DNA from: JBAZKK01 sp964456925
GTDB taxonomy: Bacteria > Omnitrophota > Gorgyraeia > Gygaellales > Profunditerraquicolaceae
DNA length: 11,765 bases
Assembly (NCBI GenBank): GCA_964456925.1
Contig: CAYWCX010000029.1
Span: 1-11,765, forward strand
Direction of reading: 5' to 3'
Positions 5,129 through 11,765 of the stretch are shown piece by piece. Under the pieces are notes generated by a model. It did not search any database. It had not been told where the DNA came from and worked only from the letters and a program-made list of their open reading frames with translations. Made by a program: the position numbers and the translations under genes. Numbering within the stretch: the first letter of the stretch is position 1; every line of letters begins with the position of its first letter.

Positions 5129-7264
5129 ATGAACAAATTACTGGAGACGCCGGTAAGATATCTTAAAGGGGTCGGTCCCAAAAAAGCCAAGGTCATTTCC
5201 GGCCTCGGCATCAACACCATCGAAGACTTGCTTTACTATTTTCCCCGCCGCTACGAAGACCGCACGAACTTAAGCCCCATCTCGGCGTTAAAACAAGGCG
5301 AACTCCAGACTGTCAAGGCCAGGGTCTTGACTAAAAATGAACGCCAGTCTATGCGGCGCCGGGGTTTCAGCATCCTGGAGGTAGTGGTCGGCGATGACAG
5401 CGGTAAGATTTTCTGCGTCTGGTTCAACCAGCCATATCTGGCGGATTATTTTAAGCCGGGCATCCCGCTAATACTCTACGGTAAAGTGGAAAGTTATGCC
5501 GGAAGGCTGCAGATGAGCTCCCCGGAATTTGAAATCTTAGACGGCGACAGCGACGATAACTTAAGCAGCGCGAGGATTGTGCCGGTCTATTCTCTGCCGG
5601 CAGGGATAACCCAGCGGAGTTGGCGCCAGTTGGTCAAGCAGTCCCTGGATGAGTGCCTTCCCACGATGCAGGATTTTTTAAGTTATGAGTTAAGACTGCG
5701 CAACGGCCTTCTTAATCTCGCAAAGAGCATTGTTAATATCCACTTCCCGCAGGACCGCGAGCTGCAGCAACAGGCCTACCAGCGGCTTTCATTCGAGGAA
5801 TTTTTTATCTTTCAGCTCCCGCTCGCCTTAAGGAAATCCAGAAGAAAAGAGAAGGACGGCATTGTGCATAAAATAGAAGAGGCAGCAGTTGCGGATTTTA
5901 TCGCGCACCTGCCTTTTGAGCTGACCGCAGCGCAGAAGAATGTCCTGGCGGAGATAAAAACGGATATGGCAAGCCCCCGGCCGATGCAGCGCCTGCTACA
6001 GGGAGATGTAGGGTCGGGTAAAACCGTAGTTGCTACCATTGCCAGTCTCATTGCTGTGCAGGCAGGTTATCAGGTTGCCTTTATGGTGCCTACGGAAATT
6101 TTAGCCCGGCAGCACTACGAAAAAATCAGCCGTCAAATGTCTCGTGTCCGCCGGGAGAATCGCCTGTCGAACGCAGAATCAGGAACAGACAGCCGCAGGA
6201 AAAAGCGCTTAAAAGTGAGCCTGCTCACCAGCAGCCTGGAGAAGAAAGAGAAGGCGCAGGCTTATGCGCAGATAACAGCAGGCAAGGTCGATTTGGTAAT
6301 CGGCACCCATGCCTTGCTGGAAGAAAAAGTTAAATTCCGGAAATTAAGTTTAGTTATCATTGACGAGCAGCATAAGTTCGGGGTAGCCCAGAGGGCGCTT
6401 TTACCCGCCAAGGGCACCAATCCCGATGTCCTGATTATGACTGCGACGCCCATCCCGCGCACTTTAGCCATTACCCTTTACGGCGACCTCGATATCTCGG
6501 TGATTAACGAGCTACCGCCCGGTCGCTTGCCGGTAGAGACTATTTTATTCAATGAAGAGGAAATGCAGCGCGCCTACGGCCTTGCCAAAGAGCAGCTTAA
6601 GCAGGGTCATCAGGTATATATCATCTATCCGGTAATCGAGGAGTCATACGCCTTGGATATCGCCGGAGCAAGGAAGATGTATGAGGAATTAAAGAGTAAG
6701 GAATTTAAGGAGTTCCGCCTCGGCCTGGTGCACGGCAGGTTAAAGCAGAAGGAACAGGACAGGATTATGGCCGGATTTAAAAACCGCGAGATTGATCTTC
6801 TGGTTTCCACCACGGTGTTAGAAGTGGGTATTGACATCCCCTCTGCCACTTGTATGCTGGTGGCGCATGCCGAACGCTTCGGCTTGAGCCAATTACATCA
6901 GCTGCGCGGCAGGATAGGCCGGGGCAGCGCTAAATCCTTTTGTATCCTGGTTTCGGATTCTTCCACCCCGGAATCCCGGAGGCGCTTAGAGGCAATGGTG
7001 CGTTACAGCGACGGGTTCCGCATTGCCGAGGAGGACCTCAGGATTCGCGGGCCGGGCGAATTTTTCGGCAGCCGCCAGCACGGGCTTTCGGAGTTACGCA
7101 TCGGCAACCCCTTAAGCCAGATGCAGCTCTTGAAGAAGGCGCGCGAAGAGGCGCTTAAGCTTGTGAGCGCCGACCCCAACTTCGAGCTTAAACAGAATGA
7201 GCCGGTCAAGAGGAGGTTGTTAACCCGTTTTCCGGAATACCAGGATTTAATTATGGTAGGTTAA
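5129..7264 (+). CDS. recG: ATP-dependent DNA helicase RecG
   Basis: A 711-residue superfamily 2 helicase that remodels stalled replication forks and branch-migrates Holliday junctions. The N terminus has the YLKGVGPKKAKVISGLGI helix-hairpin-like start and the wedge/OB domain (about 60-155). The motor follows: GDVGSGKT (292-299, Walker A Lys298), DEQHKFG (412-418, with Lys where Arg is usual), TATPIPRT (438-445), YPVIEES, STTVLEVGIDIP and LRGRIGRG (592-599). The end has the EDLRIRGPGEFFG motif typical of RecG. Length is close to the family norm. About 18-25 residues at 338-361, rich in Arg/Lys/Ser/Asn, are inserted between PTEILARQHYEKISRQM and VSLLTSS, where other RecG proteins have a short link. 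It starts 2 nt after the BatD-like stop without a good ribosome site, so translation is probably coupled. Confidence 0.97.
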   Translation: MNKLLETPVRYLKGVGPKKAKVISGLGINTIEDLLYYFPRRYEDRTNLSPISALKQGELQTVKARVLTKNERQSMRRRGFSILEVVVGDDSGKIFCVWFNQPYLADYFKPGIPLILYGKVESYAGRLQMSSPEFEILDGDSDDNLSSARIVPVYSLPAGITQRSWRQLVKQSLDECLPTMQDFLSYELRLRNGLLNLAKSIVNIHFPQDRELQQQAYQRLSFEEFFIFQLPLALRKSRRKEKDGIVHKIEEAAVADFIAHLPFELTAAQKNVLAEIKTDMASPRPMQRLLQGDVGSGKTVVATIASLIAVQAGYQVAFMVPTEILARQHYEKISRQMSRVRRENRLSNAESGTDSRRKKRLKVSLLTSSLEKKEKAQAYAQITAGKVDLVIGTHALLEEKVKFRKLSLVIIDEQHKFGVAQRALLPAKGTNPDVLIMTATPIPRTLAITLYGDLDISVINELPPGRLPVETILFNEEEMQRAYGLAKEQLKQGHQVYIIYPVIEESYALDIAGARKMYEELKSKEFKEFRLGLVHGRLKQKEQDRIMAGFKNREIDLLVSTTVLEVGIDIPSATCMLVAHAERFGLSQLHQLRGRIGRGSAKSFCILVSDSSTPESRRRLEAMVRYSDGFRIAEEDLRIRGPGEFFGSRQHGLSELRIGNPLSQMQLLKKAREEALKLVSADPNFELKQNEPVKRRLLTRFPEYQDLIMVG

Positions 7265-7265
7265 G

Positions 7266-7808
7266 ATGCGCATTATCACGGGCAGTAATAAGGGCAGGGC
7301 AATCAGGATGCCTGCGGGTATCCGGCCCACCCAGAATAAAGTCAGGAAGGCGCTTTTCGATATCCTCGGGGATATCGCGGGGCTGTCATTCCTGGAGTTG
7401 TTTGCGGGCTCAGGCGCAGTGGGATTCGAGGCAGTTTCACGCGGTGCAGCGGGATTAACCCTGGTGGAGGACGACCCGCGCTGCATTGGTGCGATTAAGA
7501 AGAACATTGCTTCCCTGAAACTGCGTTCCTGCAGCCTCTATGCCTTTGCGGCCGAAGATGCCGTAAAGGCGCTCTTTAAGGCCGGCAAGCGCTTTGATAT
7601 TATCTTCCTTGACCCGCCTTATTATCGTGGTTTGGCAAAAAAAAACTTGCAAATCCTGGACGCTTATGATATATTAGCGCCCAATGGTATTATAGCAGTG
7701 CAGCATTTCCGCAAAGATATTCTACCGCACGACCTCAAAAATTTAGCCCTTGCCAGGCAGAAACACTACGGCGATACCGCGTTATCATTTTTCCGCGAAA
7801 GAGGATAG
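7266..7808 (+). CDS. rsmD: 16S rRNA (guanine966-N2)-methyltransferase RsmD
   Basis: A 180-residue SAM-dependent methyltransferase that modifies G966 of 16S rRNA during 30S assembly. The marks are MRIITGSNKGRAI at the start, RPTQNKVRKALF (20-31), the SAM-binding ELFAGSGAVGFEAVSRGA (44-61), an acidic VEDD after the second strand (67-70), and the catalytic DPPYY (116-120). Length fits the family. It starts 1 nt after the recG stop. Inside the gene are a nine-A run (7637-7645), ending in the A-AAA-AAC slippery heptamer in frame, a perfect 8-bp hairpin (7358-7377) and a promoter-like pair (7647-7675). rsmD followed by coaD is a common bacterial gene order. Confidence 0.95.
   Translation: MRIITGSNKGRAIRMPAGIRPTQNKVRKALFDILGDIAGLSFLELFAGSGAVGFEAVSRGAAGLTLVEDDPRCIGAIKKNIASLKLRSCSLYAFAAEDAVKALFKAGKRFDIIFLDPPYYRGLAKKNLQILDAYDILAPNGIIAVQHFRKDILPHDLKNLALARQKHYGDTALSFFRERG
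7647..7675 (+). promoter_or_regulatory. Candidate internal promoter in rsmD
   Basis: TTGCAA (7647-7652), a 17-bp spacer ending in TGA, and TATATT (7670-7675) match an extended -10 promoter. It lies about 140 nt before coaD and could add transcription of coaD and the lipid genes independent of recG. It lies in coding DNA, so a chance match is possible. Confidence 0.3.
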
Positions 7809-7814
7809 TTGACG

Positions 7815-8303
7815 ATGTGCCAGACCGCAATTTATGCCGGCAGCTTTGACCCCGTTACCTACGGCCACATTGACCTCATCAAGAGGGCGCAGGATATTTT
7901 TTCCGAAGTGATTGTGGCAGTGGCGCATAACTACCATAAGAAACCTCTCTTTAGCGTAAACGAAAGGGTCGCGATGCTCAAGAAAGCCACCCGCGGGATG
8001 CAGGGGGTGACGGTGGATGATTTTAAGGGCCTGGTGGTGGATTATGCGCGCCGTAAAAAAGCCAGGGTGCTTATCCGGGGTTTGAGGATGCTTTCGGATT
8101 TCGAATACGAATTCCAGATGGCCTTGACGAACCGCAAGCTCGCCCCGGATATCGAGACCATTTTCCTGATGCCGCAGGAGTCTTACAGTTATCTTTCCTC
8201 AAAACTTTTAAAGGAAGCCGCTTCTTTGGGCGCTGGCCTTTCCAGTTTCGTGCCGCGTTTCGTGGAGACGGCGTTAAAGAAGAGATTAAATAAGGCGCGT
8301 TAA
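7815..8303 (+). CDS. coaD: Phosphopantetheine adenylyltransferase CoaD
   Basis: A 162-residue nucleotidyltransferase that transfers AMP from ATP to 4'-phosphopantetheine, giving dephospho-CoA, the penultimate step of CoA synthesis. Visible motifs are YAGSFDPVTYGH (7-18, with the T/HxGH nucleotide motif), Lys42 region, IRGLR (87-91), SDFEYEFQMALTNRKL (94-109) and the ISSxxxKE-like LSSKLLKE (127-134), then VP near 146. Length is normal. A TTG at 7809 directly after the rsmD stop would add two residues, but GAGG at 7801-7804 is well placed for the ATG at 7815 and only 4 nt from the TTG. The product feeds the CoA and acyl-carrier pathways used by plsX, fabH and fabD downstream. Confidence 0.96.
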   Translation: MCQTAIYAGSFDPVTYGHIDLIKRAQDIFSEVIVAVAHNYHKKPLFSVNERVAMLKKATRGMQGVTVDDFKGLVVDYARRKKARVLIRGLRMLSDFEYEFQMALTNRKLAPDIETIFLMPQESYSYLSSKLLKEAASLGAGLSSFVPRFVETALKKRLNKAR

Positions 8304-8313
8304 TAACCTGGCG

Positions 8314-8727
8314 ATGAAGATAGATGCCCGACAGATACCGCCGGAGGGGCTGGTTTTAGAAGAGACCATCAACCCCTCGGAGTGGGAGTTGGATACGGAT
8401 TTAGTGAAGTTGCGTGGGTCGCTGGAGTTAAAGGCCAGGCTTTCCAAGGTTACCAACGTCGTCACGGCCCTAATTAAGGTAAGAGGGGCAATGTCACTGG
8501 TGTGCAGCCGCTGCCTCGCTGAATTCGCGGCGCAGCTCGAAAGGGATATCCGGATAGATTACCCGGTGCACAGCTCGCAGCCCCTGATTGATTTTGACCC
8601 TGAAATAAGGGACCAGTTAATCCTGGGATATCCGGTGAAGCCCCTCTGCCGCCAGGATTGCCGGGGGCTCTGCGTTAACTGCGGCAAGGAACTTAACCAG
8701 GGCGATTGTAACTGTAATAATAATTAA
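8314..8727 (+). CDS. yceD: YceD/DUF177 family protein (23S rRNA accumulation)
   Basis: A 137-residue protein of the DUF177 family. The E. coli member YceD affects 23S rRNA accumulation, and plant relatives act in plastid rRNA processing. The N-terminal half is beta-rich (LRGSLELKARLSKVTNVV), with a CSRC pair at C64/C67. The C-terminal part has the family signature LCRQDCRGLCVNCGKELNQGDC: cysteines 112, 116, 120, 123, 132 and 134, likely metal-binding. The gene sits just before rpmF, which is the textbook position for this family in bacteria and the main support for a ribosome role. It starts 10 nt after coaD with no strong Shine-Dalgarno. Confidence 0.93.
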   Translation: MKIDARQIPPEGLVLEETINPSEWELDTDLVKLRGSLELKARLSKVTNVVTALIKVRGAMSLVCSRCLAEFAAQLERDIRIDYPVHSSQPLIDFDPEIRDQLILGYPVKPLCRQDCRGLCVNCGKELNQGDCNCNNN

Positions 8728-8735
8728 GAACAAGG

Positions 8736-8742
8736 AAAGGAG
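8736..8742 (+). promoter_or_regulatory. Shine-Dalgarno deciding the GTG start of rpmF
   Basis: AAAGGAG lies 6 nt before the GTG at 8749. No ATG is available near the expected L32 N terminus, so this site supports a GTG start. Confidence 0.7.
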
Positions 8743-8748
8743 CAGGAA

Positions 8749-8949
8749 GTGCCGCTACCGAAAAGAAGACATTCTAAGGCGCGCGGGAGAAAGCGCCGTA
8801 CCCACTGGAAAATAAACAGCCTCAACCTTGTGCCATGCCCGCAGTGTAAACAGCCCAAATTAGCGCATCGCGTCTGTCAGGTGTGCGGTTACTATGACGG
8901 CAGGCAGGTGTTTGAGGTCAAGGTAAAAGAAAAGAAGAAGAAACAATAA
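8749..8949 (+). CDS. rpmF: 50S ribosomal protein L32
   Basis: A 66-residue basic ribosomal protein. The N terminus PLPKRRHSKARGRKRRTHW matches the bacterial L32 pattern. The zinc-ribbon form is kept, with C30/C33 (CPQC) and C43/C46 (CQVC), followed by GYYDGRQV. Four intact cysteines mean the zinc-binding (C+) paralogue type. The tail is rich in lysine (VKVKEKKKKQ). The start is GTG, judged by the good Shine-Dalgarno and the expected MxxPKRR beginning. The position between DUF177 and plsX is the classical one. Confidence 0.97.
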   Translation: MPLPKRRHSKARGRKRRTHWKINSLNLVPCPQCKQPKLAHRVCQVCGYYDGRQVFEVKVKEKKKKQ

Positions 8950-8950
8950 G

Positions 8951-9967
8951 ATGGCCAGGATTATTGTAGATGCGATGGGCGGAGACTATGCCCCGCGGGT
9001 GGTAGTAGAAGGGGCGTTAGCCGCGGTCAAGGAATATGAGGTCGAGGTGGTGCTGGTCGGCCGGGAAGAGGTTTTGAAGCCGCTTCTCAAAAAATCCCGT
9101 TATGACAGCAGCCGTCTTTCTATTCATCATGCCGGCGAAATTATCGAAATGTCCGAACCGGCTGCTGCCAGCGTGCGCAAGAAAAGGGATTCTTCAATCG
9201 TCGCGGGGTTAGAGCTGGTTAAGGAAGGCAGGGGCGACGCCTTTTTTAGCGCCGGCAATACCGGAGCAGCGGTGTGCGCAGCGACTTTAAGCCTGCGTCT
9301 TTTACCGGGCGTAGAGCGCCCCGGTATCGCCCTGGTCCTGCCTACCTTAAAAGGCATTTCCCTGGTTATTGACGTCGGCGCTAATATCGACCCCAAGCCG
9401 ATGCATTTGCTGCAATACGGCATTATGGGCGATGCCTATTTCCGTTATATCCTCAACCAACCCACCCCCGAGGTCGGGCTTTTAAACATCGGCGAAGAGG
9501 AGAGCAAGGGCACGGAATTTATGAAGGAAACCCACGAATTATTTGAAAAGAGCAGGCTTAATTTTATCGGCAATATCGAAGGCAAGGATATTTTTTCCGG
9601 CAGATGCGATATCATTGTCTGCGACGGTTTTGTGGGCAACGTCGCGCTCAAGGTTTCCGAGAGCTTAGCCGAAGCGGTTCAGGAGCTTCTCAAGCGCCAT
9701 CTTAAGAGCAGCCTGACCGGTATTATGGGCGCGATGCTTTTAAAGAAAAGCTTCTCGGGTATTAAGAAAAAACTGGATTATTCCGAATACGGCGGAGCGC
9801 CGCTTTTAGGAGTGGACGGCGTGGTTATCATCGGTCACGGGCGTTCCAATGCCCGCGCCATCAAGAACGCCATCAGGGTCGCCCGGGAAGAAGTGGAGCG
9901 TAAGTTTAACGAAAAAATCTCCGAGGCAATCGGCCCCGTCAGTGCCGGCCAGCCGTTTAATCAATAA
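8951..9967 (+). CDS. plsX: Phosphate acyltransferase PlsX
   Basis: A 338-residue peripheral membrane enzyme that converts acyl-ACP and phosphate to acyl-phosphate, the donor for PlsY in phospholipid synthesis. It shows the family start IIVDAMGGDYAP (4-15), VRKKRDSS (75-82), SAGNTGA (100-106), RPGIA (123-127), DVGANIDPKP (141-150), LLNIGEEESKGTEF, VCDGFVGNVALK and YGGAPLLGVDG near the end. Length is normal. The ATG lies 1 nt after the rpmF stop, so translation is likely coupled. A GC-rich bulged hairpin at 9304-9325 is within the coding sequence and lacks a T-tract. Confidence 0.96.
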   Translation: MARIIVDAMGGDYAPRVVVEGALAAVKEYEVEVVLVGREEVLKPLLKKSRYDSSRLSIHHAGEIIEMSEPAAASVRKKRDSSIVAGLELVKEGRGDAFFSAGNTGAAVCAATLSLRLLPGVERPGIALVLPTLKGISLVIDVGANIDPKPMHLLQYGIMGDAYFRYILNQPTPEVGLLNIGEEESKGTEFMKETHELFEKSRLNFIGNIEGKDIFSGRCDIIVCDGFVGNVALKVSESLAEAVQELLKRHLKSSLTGIMGAMLLKKSFSGIKKKLDYSEYGGAPLLGVDGVVIIGHGRSNARAIKNAIRVAREEVERKFNEKISEAIGPVSAGQPFNQ

Positions 9968-9976
9968 GGGATAAAT

Positions 9977-10954
9977 ATGAAAAAAATAGGGATTATCGGC
10001 GTCGGCAAGTACCTGCCCGAGAAAGTCCTGACTAACGCCGACTTAGAGAAGATGGTGGATACCAGCGACGAGTGGATTACCACCCGCACCGGGATAAAAG
10101 AGCGGCGCCTCGCAGCCAAAAACGAAGCCGCTTCAGACCTCGCCCTGGCAGCCTGCAGGCAGGCATTAGCGGATGCCAAGCTCAAGCCCGAGGAGGTTGA
10201 ACTCATTATCGTCGCCACGGTCACGCCGGATATGCAGTTTCCTTCTACTGCCTGTTTGGTGCAGAGCGGGCTGGGCGCTAAAAATGCCGTCTGTTTTGAT
10301 ATCTCGGCTGCCTGTGCCGGGTTTATCTATGCCTTAACCACTGCCCAGCAATTCCTTGCCTGCGGAACATATAAGAATGTCCTGGTAGCGGGGGTGGAGG
10401 TTTTATCATCCGTTACCGACTGGCAGGACCGTAATACCTGCGTGTTATTCGGAGACGGAGCAGGGGCAGCGGTCTTATCTGAGGTTGAGTCCGGGGGGAT
10501 ACTTTCGACATACCTCGGCAGTAACGGAGATATGACCGAGCTTTTAAATGTCCCTGCCGGCGGTTCGCGCCTGCCAGCCACTAAGGAAACTATTGAAAAG
10601 CGCCTGCATTACGTCAAGATGCGCGGTAACGAACTCTTTAAGATTGCGGTAAAAAGCATGGCCGATGCCGCCCTGATTGCGGTTGAAAGGGCAGGCTTAA
10701 AATGCAAGGATATTGACCTGGTTATTCCGCATCAGGCGAATATCCGTATTATTTTAGCGGTGGCAAAGAAGCTCGGGTTTGTCGAAGACAGCATTTACCT
10801 TAACATTGCCAGATACGGTAACATGTCTTCTGCATCTAGCGCGATTGCCCTCTGTGATGCGGTAAGGGAAGGCCGGGTGAAAAAGGGCGATACCATACTT
10901 CTTGATGCCTTTGGCGCCGGCCTGGTCTGGGGCGCGTGCGTGATACAATGGTAG
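9977..10954 (+). CDS. fabH: Beta-ketoacyl-ACP synthase III FabH
   Basis: A 325-residue condensing enzyme that starts fatty acid synthesis by joining an acyl-CoA primer to malonyl-ACP. The catalytic triad is visible: Cys113 (ISAACAGF), His252 (PHQAN) and Asn282 (YGNMSSAS, with Met where Thr is frequent). Other marks are DTSDEWITTRTGIKERR (28-44), FGDGAGA (158-164) and DAFGAGLVWGA near the end. Length fits FabH. AAGGG at 9966-9970, 6 nt before the ATG, overlaps the plsX stop. Its last codons overlap the start of fabD by 7 nt. Confidence 0.97.
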   Translation: MKKIGIIGVGKYLPEKVLTNADLEKMVDTSDEWITTRTGIKERRLAAKNEAASDLALAACRQALADAKLKPEEVELIIVATVTPDMQFPSTACLVQSGLGAKNAVCFDISAACAGFIYALTTAQQFLACGTYKNVLVAGVEVLSSVTDWQDRNTCVLFGDGAGAAVLSEVESGGILSTYLGSNGDMTELLNVPAGGSRLPATKETIEKRLHYVKMRGNELFKIAVKSMADAALIAVERAGLKCKDIDLVIPHQANIRIILAVAKKLGFVEDSIYLNIARYGNMSSASSAIALCDAVREGRVKKGDTILLDAFGAGLVWGACVIQW

Positions 10955-11765
10955 CTTTTCTTTTTGCCGGACAGGGGGCGCAGTATGTAGGGATGGGCAG
11001 GGATCTCGCAGAAGCCTTTCCCGAAAGCAAGGCGGTATTTGAAAAGGCGGATAGCGTTTTGGGTTTTTCCCTTTCCCGCATCTGTTTTGAGGGCCCTGCT
11101 GAAGAACTCGTCAAGACCAACAATTGCCAGCCCGCAGTCCTGACTGCGACTATCGCTGCCTTCCGGGCGCTGGAGGCGAAATATCCCGCCGCGCTTAAAA
11201 ACGGAACAAGTTATGCCGCCGGCTTAAGCCTCGGAGAATACTCGGCATTAGTGGCAGCAAGGGCTTTAAGTTTTGAAGATGCGCTTTATCTCGTGCGCAA
11301 ACGCGGCGAATTTATGGAAGAGGAGGCATTGAAAAAGCCGGGCAGGATGCTTTCCTTAATCGGCTTGGATTTGGAAGCCGTTAAGGAGGTTTGCGCCAGG
11401 GCTAATACCGAAATCGCCAATCTGAACTGCCCCGGACAGACCGTCATTTCCGGCGGGGTAAAGGAGATTGCCGAAGCCGAAAAGCTTGCCCGGGAACTGG
11501 GCGCTAAAAGGGCGATATTATTAGAGGTAAGCGGCGCATTCCATTCTTCCCTAATGCAGGGGGCCTCAGCAAGGTTAGCGCAGGAACTCCAGAAGATTAA
11601 TATCCAGAGCCCCAAGCTCAGCGTGGTCAGCAATGTTACCGCCAAACCCGCAGCTAATCCCGCTGAAATCAAAGATAACCTCATTAAACAGGTTGCCTCC
11701 AGCGTCCTTTGGGAGGATTCAATGAGGTTCATATTATCCAAGGGTATTAAGAGTTTCATCGAATT
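10948..11765 (+). CDS. fabD: Malonyl-CoA:ACP transacylase FabD (partial, 3' end cut by window)
   Basis: The first 272 residues of the enzyme that moves malonyl from CoA to ACP. The frame opens with ATG at 10948 inside the fabH end, 7-nt overlap, and reads MVAFLFAGQGAQYVGMG. The nucleophile elbow is GLSLGE with Ser94; the residue before the Ser is Leu rather than the more common His, a variant I recall from other FabD proteins. RKRGEFM follows, and the catalytic His199 is in GAFHSSLM. The frame is open to the right edge with no damage, so only some 40 residues are missing if the length is typical. Lack of a Shine-Dalgarno and the overlap point to translational coupling with fabH. Confidence 0.96.
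   Translation, partial: MVAFLFAGQGAQYVGMGRDLAEAFPESKAVFEKADSVLGFSLSRICFEGPAEELVKTNNCQPAVLTATIAAFRALEAKYPAALKNGTSYAAGLSLGEYSALVAARALSFEDALYLVRKRGEFMEEEALKKPGRMLSLIGLDLEAVKEVCARANTEIANLNCPGQTVISGGVKEIAEAEKLARELGAKRAILLEVSGAFHSSLMQGASARLAQELQKINIQSPKLSVVSNVTAKPAANPAEIKDNLIKQVASSVLWEDSMRFILSKGIKSFIE

Noticed and set aside
6940..7158. Alternative + strand frame of 72 residues in recG
   Set aside because: It overlaps the conserved RecG C-terminal motifs in another frame and has no family resemblance.
9304..9325. GC-rich hairpin in plsX
   Set aside because: Coding sequence with a bulge and no T-tract; best explained by codon content.
9127..9423. 98-residue open frame on the minus strand inside plsX
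   Set aside because: Fully covered by well-conserved plsX sequence; composition is typical of an antisense shadow.
11286..11759. 157-residue open frame on the minus strand
   Set aside because: It lies fully inside fabD, whose catalytic motifs and codon pattern are intact, and its translation matches no family I know. It is a shadow frame.

Overview
This is a bacterial chromosome segment with every gene on the + strand and very little intergenic space. Gene content and many short lineage-restricted envelope proteins recall an uncultivated lineage such as Omnitrophota or a neighbour in the PVC/Elusimicrobia area. That placement is an inference from gene content and gene order, not proven here. 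Base composition looks even across the window. I see no IS element, CRISPR array, tRNA, rRNA or phage gene.

Region 1 (about 1-1584) holds four loosely linked genes: a small cupin (34-303), a two-helix membrane protein (310-549), a SagB-type nitroreductase with an apparent signal peptide (563-1246), and a 65-residue membrane protein with its own promoter and a near-perfect Shine-Dalgarno (1335-1532).

Region 2 (1585-4513) looks like one transcription unit: a secreted DUF3047 protein, a stand-alone two-TM HAMP protein, a small secreted protein, an unrecognised cytoplasmic protein, and the tRNA dihydrouridine synthase dusB. Gaps are 2, 11, overlapping and 23 nt. A strong intrinsic terminator (4433-4462) lies inside the 3' end of the dusB reading frame, upstream of the first in-frame stop. 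This is the oddest thing in the window.

Region 3 (about 4506 to the right edge) is a housekeeping operon: a lone BatD-like secreted domain, recG (fork-remodelling helicase), rsmD (16S rRNA m2G966 methyltransferase), coaD (CoA biosynthesis), yceD/DUF177, rpmF (L32), plsX, fabH and the start of fabD. The yceD-rpmF-plsX-fabH-fabD order is the classical conserved arrangement. It ties a ribosomal protein to acyl-phosphate/phospholipid and fatty acid synthesis, and coaD supplies the CoA pathway they draw on. Gaps are 1-21 nt and fabH/fabD overlap by 7 nt.

Four sigma70-type -10 boxes lie 20-22 nt upstream of start codons (34, 1335, 1585, 4656). This suggests short, regularly spaced leaders. Most of the window is ordinary. 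I found no convincing new multi-gene system, but I list several local oddities, chiefly the dusB terminator, the lone BatD domain, the recG insertion and the orphan HAMP protein.
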